Source: Orthonyx spaldingii (lineage: Eukaryota > Chordata > Aves > Passeriformes > Orthonychidae). Taken from it: a stretch of DNA of 64,000 bases. The notes under the pieces were generated by a model, which was not told the origin of the DNA, made no database searches, and was given only the letters and a program-made list of their open reading frames with translations. This document shows positions 12,360-27,044 of the stretch, in pieces. Each line of letters opens with the position of its first letter. Position 1 is the first letter of the stretch. Where the stretch lies: NCBI GenBank assembly GCA_013397795.1, contig VZTJ01004779.1, forward strand, positions 413,835 through 477,834, given 5' to 3'. Both the position numbers and the translations under genes were made by a program.

Positions 12360-15300
12360 CAAGGTAATATCTGTATTCAGGACAGGTCTGGAATATACTC
12401 AGATGATGTCCTGTAAGATATTAAATGATAGTGTTATTGCATTAACCTATGGTTAGTTACTGCTCTGTCACAAACACACTTCACTGTCTTGGGCAATTTC
12501 TTTGCACGAGGCTTTCAAGGACAGCAGGGACCTGCACAGCTTCAGACAGGTCTATATGGCTGGATATAGACGGAGCTGTGCTCACTCCAGCCATGCTCAA
12601 AGTTGTTTGGGCAGAGAAAAAGAAATCCCAGGGCTGTATATGCTCCTTAGTGTGATGCTGTAGCAGAGGAAATGTGCAACTGGACAGTGTAAGGGCAGGG
12701 ACCCCCGACTATGTGCATTGCAGCCATGTGCTTAAACACTTCAAAAACAGATCTTGGCAGAAGTGATCTCCCTGAGCCCTGTGTGAGGGTATCGGCATAT
12801 TTATTTATGTTTCTATATGTGAGTATTTACATGTATAAACGTATTATATGTATGTAAAGATACATCAATTTTGACAAACACAGAAAAATTCTTCTTCAGG
12901 ACAGACCTTCTAAAGGTTCAGTGTGTTGGTTTTTTTCTTATGAGAAAACAAGCAGTGATTAGATTATCTCTTTCACACCTCAGAGCACTGCAGAAATCCT
13001 ATTCTGCAAATACTTTTTTCCTTTTGGATTTTGGGTGATATTTGCAGTTTACTTTTTCTCTTGTCCCCTGACCATGTCCTGTGCACAAACCCTTTTGCAG
13101 ATGGAGGCACAAGCAATGTCTTGCCTCCCTGCCCCTGTCTGAGCATCAGTTCCACCCTGGATGTGACAAAACACCAGGCCTGGCTCTCACATTGAAGAAA
13201 TCCCCAGAAGATCATACTGAGAAGTGGATTTTCAATCAGCTTAATGACACTTAAATGTCTACATAATATCTACTTTTAAGCAGTCAAGGTGACTCTGACA
13301 CTGAGTACTCCTGAACGTGTTACCTTCAGTTTGCTTTGTGTCCCTGCCTTCTCTCTTTCACAGGAGACACAGTCAGGATTGAAGATCCTGCGAGGTGAGA
13401 TTCATCCTGTGTAGACAACAGATGCTCACAGGCTTCACTGACCTGAATGGCAAAAGAGTCCTGGACTGGAGAAGGAGATTAATAGAAGCAAGGTTTAGTT
13501 GTCTATAAAAGAACAGGAGCAAGAGGCACCTGTCTGTCCATTCCACATCACAATGGCAGTAGTGACAGCTCTGGTTATTGGGAAACAGAGTGCAGAGGAC
13601 ACAGGAAGCCCTGGGAAGTTTGTCCCTCTGCCCTGCCTGGGCCCAAAGCCTGGGAGATGAAGGTGGCAGCAGCCAAAGGGAATCTGACCTTGGTTGTCTT
13701 AGATATAAACCCCATTGTCATCAACCAGAAACAGGATGTAGCATTCACAGAAGTTTCCTCCTCTGGGAGCTTTGAAATAAATCAAAATGGCTTTACATGG
13801 GCATTGTTGCAAGCTTACATATGCTTGAAGCATCTCTTTTTCAAATCGAAAGAGCTGTCTTCTTTTATTTCTTTTTCTCCTGCCATGCAGCCCTCATCTT
13901 CTCTCACTCTCCTTTCTTCTTCACATCCGTTTTTCCTTTCTTCTTTCCTCTGGCTCCCCTCCAAATGTTAAAGTCGAGAGGACGGCAGCACGAAGCTCTC
14001 AGTGAGGATGCCGCCTTTTATCCCGGCTCACTCTGCTGTCAATGGACAGTAGGTGGAGCACATCCACTATTTTAAATACCGGTAGGTTTCGTAATTTTTT
14101 CCTCCTTCTCTTCCTCCTGTAAAACAATCTATCATTCCTACTGCAGTGAATCAGTAGCTGCAAGGTAGTGCAGCACTGTACAAAGCAGCCGGTCTTGGCT
14201 GGCCCTCAGCTAAGAGCATCCTGACTCACGTCGAGCTGCACGGGGCCGAACGCCGGCTGATCTAGATGGGAGATTAAAATCTGGGGAAAAAGCAGTCTCT
14301 TAACAGTTTCCAGTTCTGGGCACAGCTCTTCATATTGTTTTGTTCTGTTTTAATTTTTTTGCCTAAAGAAAGATCTGTTCTATGAGTGAGTTCCAGGCTG
14401 GGGTCCATCCCCCTCCCCAGCTTTCCTGCTTTTCTCTGCCAGGTCTGCAGCTTCACGATGGTTTTACACCACTGCAGCAGCTGAGGCTGCTGAAGGGCCC
14501 TGGAGTGGCTGAAGCAGCATCTGAGGGCTCAGCATCAAACTCTCCATAAGCACATGGGACCTCCCTTCCACACCAGCACTGGGCTAATGGGAAATCCCCG
14601 GGTGGCCATCATTTCCCTTTGATGTTTCATTTTTTGTGTCCTGTGTATTTTTCATGGGCCTGGGGAAAACACAGACAATGGCAACAGGCACAGACTAACT
14701 TTTAGGCAAACAAGCCTAAAAGTCCTGTGTGCCTGAAATCTTCTCTGTTTTTTCCAACTTGATGAGCTGCTGTGATGAAAGAGATTGCAAATCTTGCTAC
14801 CCTCACATGCTGGAATCACCTTGGCTACATCACTCCTGTCCCACCACAGGTTGTCTCACCACTGCAGGCTCCTGCATTTCCCTGTGAGCCCTGGGCCCTC
14901 CCTTGCTCCCTAGAACCTGCTGTGACACAGCTCTTGCAGAAAAGCAAACCCAGCCTTTCCAGCAGCCCAGCTGCAGAGGTTCATGTTGGGAGGGTCTCAG
15001 CCAGCCCTCCTGGCATTGTCACTGGCCTCCCAAACCAGCATCTCCTCCCCAGCAACATCCTCTCCCTCTGCTCTCTGCTGAACTTTGGGGAGTGGTGGGA
15101 TTTGAAGTAGATGATCACCTTTCATTTTCAGAGTGTTTTCCTATTAATGGTGAGAGGTGAGATGGTGACCTTTCCAATCTGGCTTCCTTATGTTTAGCAC
15201 CTCCAGTGCACTCCCTGTTGTGGGCACCGTACAAATGTCCACTGGTGGTTCAGAAAGGGAGTGAGGAAAGCACAAAGTAAGACAGGGAGCCCTGGGACGA

Positions 15301-18300
15301 ACTCACTGGACTGAGCTAAACCTGCCCATTCCTGCTGTGTTCAATGGAGACCAGCAGATTTACACAAGACACCATCTGCCTGATTGGTCTCCTCCTTTGA
15401 ATAGACCGACTTTGTCTCTGCCTCTCTTTGTGTCAGAGACATTTTCTTGGCCCCCAGCATTCCAGCAAGGGCAAGGACAGCTTCACCAGCCGCCCCTCCG
15501 CTGCATCTTGGCTGCACTTTCAGCACATTCCCTCCTCTGGGGCTCTCTGTAAGCTGGCGTGTGCCACCAGAGATGGGATTTAAGGGGCTCCCTTCAGCAG
15601 TCGCACAACAGTGGTGTAGACGAGGGGAGAATTTTACTCTGAGTTACACTGGCAAACCCCAAAAGGCTTTCTGCTAAAAGCATCTTTCCTCCCAATCCTC
15701 TCCCTGCTTCCCAAGATCCCCTCAAGGTTTCTTGCTCTTTCCCTTCTCCTTGCAGTTGCTGTGGAGGGAAGCAGATGCTTCACCTCATGCCTTACTCTGC
15801 TAGAGAATGCTGGTTTTGAGACGGGACATTGAGGTGCTACTGCTGCTGCTCGTGAGGCCAGAGGAGGGGAGGAAAAGGGTCTCCAGAGAGGGGTCAGGCC
15901 TTGCTGCTGGTGACCCACTGCTCTGCCAATGCCCCTCTTCGGTGTCCTCTCCCTGCCAGCTGTGCCAGAGCAGGAGAGGGGAGTCAGGGCTGCCTCCTGG
16001 GCAGGGTGCTCTGTGCCTGCCTGGCACCTGCCTGTCTCCTAGTGGGGCTGTAGGGGCTCATCCCACTCCTCACATGCGAGACCGATGGTTTTCCTCTGCC
16101 CTGCGGCACAGCAGCCAGCGGGGAAAAATAACAGGCATGCCTGAAGGTAATGGATTGCGACCAGCGGTCATTGCTCTGTGTGTTTTCCAGGGCTCGCTTT
16201 ATTCCCTGCTGTAGTCCCTCGAATTAACAGTGGTCTAGTTATTTACATTTGAAAATTGGATGATATGCTGGACTGCTATTTCTCTATTGACTCTGTGCCG
16301 CTAATACATTTGGAAATTGTCTGCCTGCTGCAGATAGGCACTGCCTGCTTGGAAACATTTGGAGTCCCTCTATCAGCATCGCAGAGGGAGACACAGAAAA
16401 TGGGAAAGGACATCTGATTGTTTGTGCTTACCTTCCCCCAGCGGTAATAGAACAGCGTTTGTGTTTGATACATCCCCCCGCTGCGCACCAACAACCTGTG
16501 CTCTGCCTGCCTGAAGAAGGCAAATGCTGGCTGGCATTTCTGCCCCTTCCTTTCTTGAGCTGCACAGGCTGTATTCAGCTCATCCAACCCCGTGTGTGTC
16601 CAGAGGGACAACTTGCTGGGAGATTTAGGTGGTGGAAGAGCTGCACCAGGGCCTGTGAGGCAATGGGACCTTGTGCTGCCCTCTAACCCAAGGCCAATGC
16701 CAGCCAGCAGCTGAGACAGTCCCGCTTCCCACTGTCCCTTCCTGCTGTGCCAGTGGTGCCTCATCACCACCCACTGGGTCATGACAGCAGGGCTCATCAT
16801 GTTGAGTTTCTGGGGTGGAAAGCAGAACAGGAGCTGCTTTCCCATGGGCTTGACAGCTGGAGGTGTTGGGGACAGCGTGGTGGAGAGCTAGCTGGGCTGG
16901 GTGGGTGGATTCCTGTTCTCCAGGTACGGTGTGTGCCAGTGAAAGGCGTGTGGGGACAGCAGGAGGCAGCAGGGGAGGGGACAGAGCTCCCGGCACCTTT
17001 ATGAAGACAAAGAAAGAGAAGATTTGCTGACAAAGTAGATGGAGGGGGGAAAAGGCAGCCAGAGAGGGAGAGCAGGGTGAAACCCTCTGGAAAAGGCAGG
17101 CAGCCGGGAGGAGCCTGGCACAAAGGGCAGCAAGCAGTGGTGGCTGGGAGTGCCGGGCTGCAGCTGAAGCAAAGACTGCAGCAGAAAGGTTTCTGCTCCT
17201 CTGTGAGCCACCACTTTTGAGGGAATAGTGGCTGCCACAAGCTGCCACAAGCTCACCTCTATGCAGTGCTGAAATAGAATTAAGCTTTTTTTTTCTCTCT
17301 CACCCTTTCATCCTGGTTTTGCTGCCTCGCAGTCAAGATCCTTGTTGCTGGTTTGAGCAGGATGGCTGAGAATGTCTTCCTGCCTCCAGGTGCTTGGCCC
17401 TTCCCTCCACTACTGCCCACTGGAATAAACCTTCCTGTGGTCCTTTTGGTCCTCGGTTCCTTCGTCCCCAGCTGGCATGGCCGTGGTGGCTCCCGTCTGT
17501 CCCTGTCCCTGCTGTCTCCAGGGAAGCCACTGTTCCTTTGGCAGCAGAGCTACTATGCCATGCCCCTCAGGAGAGGCTGAGGAGGCTCCTGTCCTCCCTG
17601 TGGCACCCCAATGGCACCTTGTGGTGCTGGGAGAGGGGAAAGAAAGTCTGGAGTGAGGACACACCCAGAGCTCCCAGGACAGAGAGGGGGAGCTGGGGGG
17701 TGAAAAGGAAGCAGTCCCTGGAGCAGGGAATGGGCTGGGTGGGTGAATGGGTGAATGGGGAGAGTTTGCAAATGAGTTGAAGAAGCTGGGGCAGCTTTAG
17801 GGGATCATATGGGAACTACTGAAGAAAAAAAGACCAGAAATTTTTGGAAATCTGAAAGTCTCAGGGTTTTTGCACAGCTGGCTATTATTTGGGGCAAAGA
17901 GTTGCTTGTTAATTGCTTGTTTAAGAAAGAAAAGGCTTCTCTATTTCTGTTTTCCCCACTGGGATATTTGATCCAGCACTCCAGCCTGGCAGCAGGAGCA
18001 ATAAGCCCTGATTCCAGAGGACAGTCCCATTCCAAGCTGGTGTGAGGGTGCCACAGGCTGCAAGGTGTCAGGGGCTGCCCTCCCCATGGCTGGGCACCTC
18101 GCTGAGCTGAAATGGGACAAAAAGTCACACAAGCAACCCAAATCCAGGACTTCTCAGCTGGAGCATCCTCGTGTCACCTCTCTGTGAGAGACACTCTCCT
18201 CCCGCTCTGGAGGGGCCCACGTGTGGGTAGTGGAGGTGCTGCACAGCCCTGGACATCCAGTCCCAGTGCCACCCCTGGGCATCCCCTCAGGTCAGCAAAC

Positions 18301-18841
18301 CACAAGCAGTCCTCAGAGCTGCCCAAGGGCCCCTGGCAAATGCTGGCACATAATGAAACCCTTCACAGAAAATCAGAAGTAGTTTGCAAATGGTTTTCCA
18401 CTCAGTCAGGAGGCTGAAGCCGTTACGAAACATGGCTGCTTCGACCGTGCCTTTTTTGAGCTGGAAGGCCATGGGTTAATAAAAGTTTGATTAGATATAT
18501 ATATTTCTATATAACCCCTGCTGCTTGCAGACACATCTGTGCCCCCAGCTGCTTTGCAGACTGCAGTGCAATCACCAAAGGGTAGCAAAGGCACTGGGGC
18601 TGGCTGCAGAAGAGAGAAAGATTTGTTGTTTTCTTAGCTGCGACTGAAGAGAATATTCCCTGTGTGCAGGCAGGTTTGATTGTCATGTATGGCTGCATTT
18701 AGCCATGTACAGTGGCATTTAGTGTGCTCAGTCGGGGACTCACACTTTGGTACAGCATCCTACCTACACATCATATTAAATATTAACTGGGGGGAGCAAA
18801 AATATTTTATGGCTATTTTGTTAGCTCCTACAGTTTTAGAG
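12360..18841. other. Intergenic DNA with GC-rich patches
   Basis: Parts of 14.4-15.1 kb and 15.8-17.8 kb are GC-rich and poor in stop codons, which yields long overlapping open frames (189 codons at 16,276-16,845 and 207 codons at 16,625-17,248, both minus). They have no recognisable domain and several overlap in different frames on one strand. A short tandem of GCTGCCACAA lies at about 17,229-17,250. No gene is supported. Confidence 0.6.
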
Positions 18842-18897
18842 CTTCTCTCCTTCCCTTTCTCTCTCTCCCCTCCTTTTTCCCTTTCTCTCTTTCCTTT
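18842..18897 (+). repeat. Polypyrimidine tract (56 nt, uninterrupted)
   Basis: Fifty-six consecutive C/T bases on the plus strand, rich in CTCTCTCC and CCCTTTCTC. It is the longest pure pyrimidine run noticed in the window. Confidence 0.9.
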
Positions 18898-21800
18898 AGA
18901 TTACAGGAGAAATGTCAAGCTCTGAGCAGTTTGCTCCTTGTGTTGCTATTTGCTGCCTTTACTGGAGTGCAGCATAAAACCTGGGGTCTTGTCGCATGTA
19001 AGAACAACTGAAGTGAAACCCATGACACTGTCAAGTGCTTAAAATTAAAATGCTAGTTTGTGCTTACAGAAATGATGTGCACCAGAGCTTAGCAGAGGGC
19101 TGTAGAGTTCAGGGAAGGATGGGGAAATCGCCCGTTAATGGATGACTGCCTTGGAAAACATCAGTTGCCTTGTGCTCCTGCCTCAGCCAGGAAAGCTCCA
19201 CGTGAGCCTTTCATAAATTAAAATCTTTCTGCCTTAAAGAGACCTCTGCTGCAAGTACACTGCTGAACAAGGTGCCCCACAGCCTGTGCCGCCTTGAAAT
19301 GATCTTTTGGAACACCTGAAGCCATGTGTAAACCAAAACACCTCAACCCATGAGTTGCCTTCTTGCCCTCTGCCCCTGTGCGTCCTCCTCAGCCCCCACT
19401 TCTGCCATCAGGAAGAACGGATTTAGATTCCTCTGTGCAAATTCCTGATCTGGCTCCAGGGATTCCCAAATTCTTATCCCTCTCAAGAAGTGTCCCCAAC
19501 CCTTCTGTGCCATCTGCCTGAGGTGTGTCTGATAACTTGGAGGCACCGCTGCAGGGGGCTTCCCAAAGTTAAACACGTGCTGGCACACAGGCACACCCCT
19601 CCAACACCCACTGGAGCACAATGGTATTCACCTATTTTCTCTTTCCTGTACTTATATTCACTCTGCGTGGGAGGACGGAGACTGCAGTGAGAAAATATCC
19701 GGGTGCTGAGGGAAAAGCCCAGCCTGGGGGGAATGTGAGGTGGCTTTGCTTCAAGGCTGCTGTCTTCCTTGCACTTCCGCAAATTGTGATTTGATATAAC
19801 CCTTTCCTCAAAGCTGTCATGAGGGCTGTAACTGCATCAATATTTCTGATAGCATCATGCACGTGTTCATCCTAAGTAGGTTATCCTTCACGCTGCGCAG
19901 CTTCCGACCTGCTTGCTGCAATTTATCAGTGGGGAAGGATATTTTGGGAATGATCCCGTGTCTCTTCTCCATGTCACAGGATAACGTGCTGCACATAATG
20001 GATCCAATCCGCAGGATTTCTCCATTTCTTATGCAGTAATGACACGAAAAAATGCATGCAGCTCTCAGTCTCTCTAGATCTTACGGCTTTTTAAGTGACC
20101 ATCCAGTTCACAGCATTGAGCACTCCCCTTGGTGTTTGTTATACCCAGACAGTCCATTAAAGTGCTCAGCAGAGCCACGTGGAACAGCAAATGGGAGCTG
20201 CAGGACACCAGGACAGATGTACAGACACCACTGCTCTGCACTGTGCTGGAGCCTGTGTCTGCCTGTGTGCTCTGGGGCCACCGTTTGTGACCTGGCAGAG
20301 GCACAGCTTGATCACGGTGGCACTTTGTGCCTCACAGAAGAAATTTTATGGAGCTGTGCTGGTTCGGTGTCACGCACTTGTAGTGACAGCATCAAGAAAG
20401 CAAATGCAGGGTCAGGGATGTGGGTGATGCTGCTGCTGCCAGCTCAGGACCACTGTTCCCATAGCTCCAGAGTGAAGGCAGAGGAGGCAACAGAGAGGGG
20501 GAAGGAAAAGGGAAAGGGGTAAGACCAGGAGCAGACTTCAATAGCCTTCCTTTTATAAGTGAGTATTAGGTGCCCAGACTATGGAAATGTCAAATTTAGG
20601 TGGCATCATTACCTTAGATTAAAACTCCTTCCCCAGACAGAAGGGGTGAGGTTTCTGAATGCCTGACACCTCACAATGAAGAGAGGCTGAAGGTTCCACC
20701 ATCATTACACACAGACTATCCTACATAGTGTTACAGGAAAGAACAGAAGTGCCCTAGGCACGCGCAAAGTCTTGGCTCTGGGATATGGCATGGGAAGAAC
20801 GAGGGAAGTGAGGGCCTTTCCACTGAGCCTCCCCTGGTCCACAGGGTCTTTTGGGATGACTCATTTCTGTGCTGTTGTTTTCAGAAACAACTCAAATCAG
20901 TGCGAAGAGGGTGAGGAAGAAGAAGGGGGCTCCTGACCAGCCCCGACCCCACAAAAAGGCTATTCTGGTTGTAGGTTTCCGAGGGGTGAAGCACGTGCGT
21001 GGCCCTCACATGGGAGCGGCAGCTGCAGCCAGGTCACAGTGGCAACTCCCAGGCAGAAAAGAAGCTGTAGGAAAGGGAAGCAAAGGTGAGATCCTAACCA
21101 GCAATGCTATCACCTTGGCAGCCGGGAAGCTGTAGGGCAATGGGTGTCTTTGTTAATGAAAACCCTGCCTCAGCAGGCATTCCAATGCTCTGTTCCTTCT
21201 GTGGGATGCTGGAAGGCTATGCCACACTCAGCTGGCTCTTCTTGGCAGTTTAGTGCTTTGTGACTGAAGGCAAAAGGAAAAAGGTCAAATAATTTGCATA
21301 AATTGGATGGAAGTCAGGAAAGTTGTTCTGCAGGTGCTAGGCAAGGATCAAAGTTCTGGGATCATGCACAGAGCCTAGCTGGAGAAAAACCATGTGCACG
21401 GGAGCTGAGAAAATGTTGCCTTTTCCATGGAAATGGAATTCTTCCGTTGGGGTTGGGGGGAATGGGTGGGAAGGCCACCCAAGCACAACAGTCAACAGTC
21501 TGGAAAATACAATACCCAGTAGTGCATGCCATAATGAAACAGCTGTCTTAGCAATAACTGAGGTGAGCTACTTCATGGCTGTGATTTCTTTTCTCATACA
21601 AAAGCAAAAAAATGCCCTTTTATGACAGGAGAAATCAGAGGTGTTTATTGCAGCCTGCTGCTAAAGGAGTTTTCTTCTAAACTACAGAGCCATCACTATT
21701 ACTTTTTCACAGGTAATTACTCACTGCAGTTAATTTGGAGCCATATTCGAAGTGAAATGGAGATATCCTGTGTTGCCCTTTCGCCCTCAGTCTGCCTTGC

Positions 21801-22812
21801 CATTATCATTCCCTGCTCTGGTGCCCGTAGCAACAGGCACTGCCATCCCCAGTACCCCGAGCACGAGAGGGCTGCTGATGCCTGACATTTATCCAGCTGG
21901 GCTTGTCACCACGGGCTTTGCCTGCTGGGGATCACACCTCCCTGAGCCCCTCAGTGCTGAGGGGTGGGTGTAGGTAAGCAGCAAAATGATTTTAGTGCCT
22001 GATTTCCTCAGTAACGCAGTTCAGGTTTGGATGCCAGACCTACAGCAAGCCGTTCTGTGAGGTTCAGATATCCACAAGCACACTGGATAACGATTTTGTG
22101 TGTTTATCTCTTTAAAAATAAAAATAAAATAGGCCACTTGAGTGAATTGCCTTCAGAGGACATGAGCCGTGCAGTTTACAGCCCCTTTAGAGGCAGAAGT
22201 CCTTTGGGCTGCCTTTGGCAGTCACAGTTCATAGGGGGGTTATGCAGCCTTATTGGTCGTGTGGGGCAACACAAATTCCAGAAGCAAACAAGGTGACAAC
22301 CCCTGTCCTTAAAAAAAAAAAAAAAATTTAAAAAAATCCCCCAAACTCCTCAAAGGAACAAAACAAGGAAAAAAACACCTAAGCAATCAAAGGAGAGCCA
22401 GTATACAGAGACTTAATCACCTGCATCAATACATTAAAAAAAAAAAAAGGAATCTCTCACTGAAAGTCTTCAGTGTTGAGACACTGAGAGTGAGAAAAGA
22501 CAGAAAATCAAGCCCAAGGTTATGAGGGAGGAATGGGACCCCAGGCCTACATGTTCCTAAATGTGTGGAGAGCAAGCAGAGAGCCCAGCAGGAATGGGAG
22601 ATGGGGGCTGGAGGGGCACAGCCTGCTCTGTAAGTAAAGCTATGTATTGAAAGTGGCACAAAGGAAAATGTTAATGAACCACGAAGAAATGAGACTCAGT
22701 AGGGAAATTAGTGGAGGGGAATAAAAACCTCAGCAGGAGGAAAGGCAACACGGAGTGTTAAGCAAATGAATTGCACGGGAAGGGATCCCTGGATCAGGTT
22801 TGTGGTGAGACG

Positions 22813-22836
22813 TTGTTCATGGGGTTGTTCATGGGG
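22813..22836 (+). repeat. 12 bp tandem duplication
   Basis: TTGTTCATGGGG occurs twice in tandem without mismatch. Confidence 0.9.
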
Positions 22837-23070
22837 TTTGTTAAAAATATGAGGCGAGAGGGGGTAATGAGGCTGTGGCATCCACAGCCCTGCAGCGTTG
22901 GCCACGTGATGGGGAGCTCTGGGTGGCTTCAGTTGTGGGGGATTTTGGCAGCAGCCTCTGCCAGAGTGGGGTGGGAGTGGGGCTTCTTTGTCACCGAGGG
23001 ATGGGGGCTGGTGGGGTTGGTGCTGTGGGGCAAGGGGAGGCCTGGGGCAGCATCCCATTCTGCTGCACAT

Positions 23071-23106
23071 GGGGATGGAAGTGAGGCTGGGGATGGAAGT
23101 GAGGAT
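23071..23106 (+). repeat. 18 bp tandem duplication
   Basis: GGGGATGGAAGTGAGGCT is followed directly by the same 18-mer with one change (GAT for GCT at the end). It lies in a G-rich patch. Confidence 0.9.
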
Positions 23107-24036
23107 GGGTACAGGGAGGGGCAGCCTGGGTAGGGGAGGGAAGTGCCTGGTGGTGACGGTACAGCCGGGACTGCCTTCAGTTGTCGAGCACTGCAGACAA
23201 CTGTGGGCAACCAGGCCAGGACATCAGAAGCAAAAAATGTGTGACTGCAAAGTGAAAGGCAACATATTTTTGTTGGGAGACATAGAGTGTGCTAAGGATT
23301 AGAGAATTTTTTAAGGACTCCTTACATACTGAAAAGAGTGGGGGGTAGAGACCCCCATGTACCATGTTCACAGCATCTGATAAAAGCCCACAGTGCTGCA
23401 GCTTTGCAGGGTGAAAACAGGGAGCTCTGGGGCATCAGGTGAGTACCTGCAGCTCAAAGACCTAGAGATGCAAATGGCCTTTTCCCTTCATGTACTGTTT
23501 TGACTTATAATTTTTCTTAATGTAGAAGAGGAAGCCGACAAAAACAGGTAGAAAAAACCACATGCACAGTAAGTCACTGAAAGGCTTAGCAGCATTTGTC
23601 TGCCTGCAAGGTCTTGCTGAAGAAAGGCTTTGAGCTTATCAGTGAGGTTAAAAAAAAAAAGAGGGGGGGAAAGAAAAGATGAAAGAAGCTAAGTTATAGG
23701 CTTGATGCCTTTATTATCTTCTGCCAAGGCTGGAAGGCCGTGCCAGCTCTGCCAGGTGTTTCAGAAGGGTAACAAAAGCAGACATTCGATTGAGCCAATG
23801 TGCTTGCTGCCACTTCCTTAGGAATCAAAATTCCTGAAGAACTTCAGCAACTGCTTCATAAAATACCGCTCTGCTGCTGCAAAGCACAGGCTGTTATAGT
23901 TTAACATGAAGCTGAATTAATGCACATTGTCAGGCTTTATCTATTGTGACACAACTGATTCCGGTTCACTTTTTTTTTTAATTGAATGGTTCACAGGCTC
24001 AGCACAGCAAAGGGCCTGTGTGAGCACGTCTGGGGA

Positions 24037-24070
24037 TGTGTGTGTGTGCATGAATGTACACACACACACA
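24037..24070. repeat. (TG)6 / (CA)6 perfect inverted repeat
   Basis: TGTGTGTGTGTG at 24,037-24,048 and CACACACACACA at 24,059-24,070 form a perfect 12 bp stem around a 10-base loop. Dinucleotide tracts that switch strand in this way can form a hairpin or cruciform. Confidence 0.9.
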
Positions 24071-25978
24071 AGGAGGACTCGTGTTTCATGCCTCTGTCTG
24101 TCTCTGTGCATACTGGCATGTATTCGTGTAGCTGGTATTCTAGCATACCTAATATTTTTTAATTTCTGATCACATATTTGTGGTTGGTAGGAAAAACCCC
24201 AGTAGTTTCATGTCTTATCATCTGCAGCTGGTTGCAGTCTTTATCTAAACATTCACTGTGGGATGCAGCAGGGAATTATATTGGCAACTGCCATTAATCT
24301 TCTGTGCGAAAAGAAGCATCTCCTACATCAGTGTTAGAATAAACCCATTTGTCTGGTGAATGAGGCACAACTAAAAATTACCCTGATGCAGAAGCAAAAA
24401 TCCTCTCATGATACCTTTGATGATGTACTAGCCCACCAGAGGCCATTAGGAAGGGCATCTTTAGTGCAAACTGAACAGCAAGGAGTTTGAACAGTTTTAA
24501 TTGAATAGTTTTAGTCTTATTTTGTGACACGGTACCTGATCTGAAATTGCTCTAACCTCACACTGTGTCACAACACCTTCAGTGTATAAAAACACCCTTG
24601 TGTAAATCTCCCTAGGTACATAACACCTGACTTCTGCTCCTCCAAACACTTTGGGGTTCCACTCTGCCTCTTTTGTCCCCTGAGTGACCAGGCAAGGCCT
24701 GAGCCGACGTGGTCCAGGTGTGGTCCCTGACTGCCGTGCTCCCCGGCTGGACCACACTGCCTCACAGGTCAGCTGGACCACACTGCCTCACAGGTCAGCT
24801 GCTCAGCTGTTTGCTGGCTGCCTCCAAGTGTGAAGAGAAGGAGCTTTTGCATCACTGAGGTGAGAGCACAGCTTTGGGGGTGAGCAGGGACGTGGCTCTC
24901 TCTCTGTCCCCTGCACACAGCAGAGTGGGGGCAGTGAGCTGCAGCAGCTGGGAGATGTGGAGATGCTGGCAGCAGCTTCATGGCACACAGGCATGAACAA
25001 GCGAGATCATGTGTGCCAGGGACCAAGCCATCTTCTACAGCCTCATGGAGGTCTAACTGATGGATTTACTAACTTGTCCTTCACTTTATACAATAACGTG
25101 TTCTTAAAGACCCTAGTCTTGTTTAGTATTGTTGTTAATGGTCTGAAAGAGATTATACCTCCAAAATGGCACTCCGTGTTGTTGGTTTGGGTCATCAAGT
25201 AGAGCATGTGTGAAGGAAACAAATACAGGAATGCTGAGTGAATGAACATAATTTCTTGTTTTCCTGTTCTAGAAATATATGTATATAATTCTCTTTCTTT
25301 TCTTTTAATACTTGCTGCAAATTTGGACATACCAGTAGTTTGGTGTGAGGATGCTGTTATTCCTGGAGATGGTTTTTTTGAGAAAAAACTTCTTTCATTC
25401 AGCAAGAAAGACAATAAAACACTGTTCTGTTTGTTTTCTCTTTCCCTGTATCTGTGCATATGTGCATAGGGAGGTGTGAGAGAGAATGAGAGAGAGAGGA
25501 AAGTCTTACAAGCAGTGGGTTATGTCAGCAAATAGGGAGAACTTGCTTGGACTCAGCTTTATACAAGCATGTGCCAGCTTTTAAATAAATGGCATATCCA
25601 TTGTAATGCTCAGATAATAACAACAAAAAGAAGTCTTTACATCTGGTAAACAATTGCCAAGCTGACTAATATGAGCCTTGGGTTGTCAAGCAGTAGGGTT
25701 TAGGTAATAGACTGAAAGAGCACCTCGTGTTTGAAGTCCCACAGTTCACTTCTATAGCTCAAAGATTTCCTTAATTCTCATCCCTGCCTTAACCACAGGT
25801 GACTTTATACCAAGTTTTTGGCACTATGAGCTACTCCTTATTTGCTGCAGTCATATTCCTCAGCTGGTGAGCAGCATTATCAGCTTCTGGGGTTCATGTA
25901 TGGAAATGTTACACCTTAGTAGGTCTCAGCAGGCCCATATTTCTTGCACAGATTTATGGCACTTTCTAGCAAGCTGAT
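24071..25978. other. Intergenic DNA
   Basis: No gene recognised apart from a 26 bp tandem duplication. The 138-codon minus-strand open frame near 25.0-25.5 kb is AT-rich and has no recognisable domain. Confidence 0.6.
24746..24797 (+). repeat. 26 bp tandem duplication
   Basis: The 26-mer starting GCTGGACCACACTGCCTCAC occurs twice head to tail without mismatch, at 24,746-24,771 and 24,772-24,797. Confidence 0.95.

Positions 25979-27044
<1,066 letters not shown>

Larger units (their letters stand above)
18898..24035. other. Intergenic DNA
   Basis: No gene recognised. It includes an unexplained minus-strand open frame at 19,817-20,080, a poly(A) run at about 22,310-22,326 and two tiny tandem duplications listed separately. 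Open frames here match no known family. Confidence 0.6.

Noticed and set aside
14130..14270. Possible microRNA-like hairpin with repeated CTGCAGT/GTAGTGCAG words
   Set aside because: The complementary words do not pair into one continuous stem of precursor length.
16276..17256. Overlapping minus-strand open frames of 189, 207, 147 and 85 codons
   Set aside because: They overlap in different frames on one strand in stop-poor GC-rich DNA, have no domain and no splice-site context.
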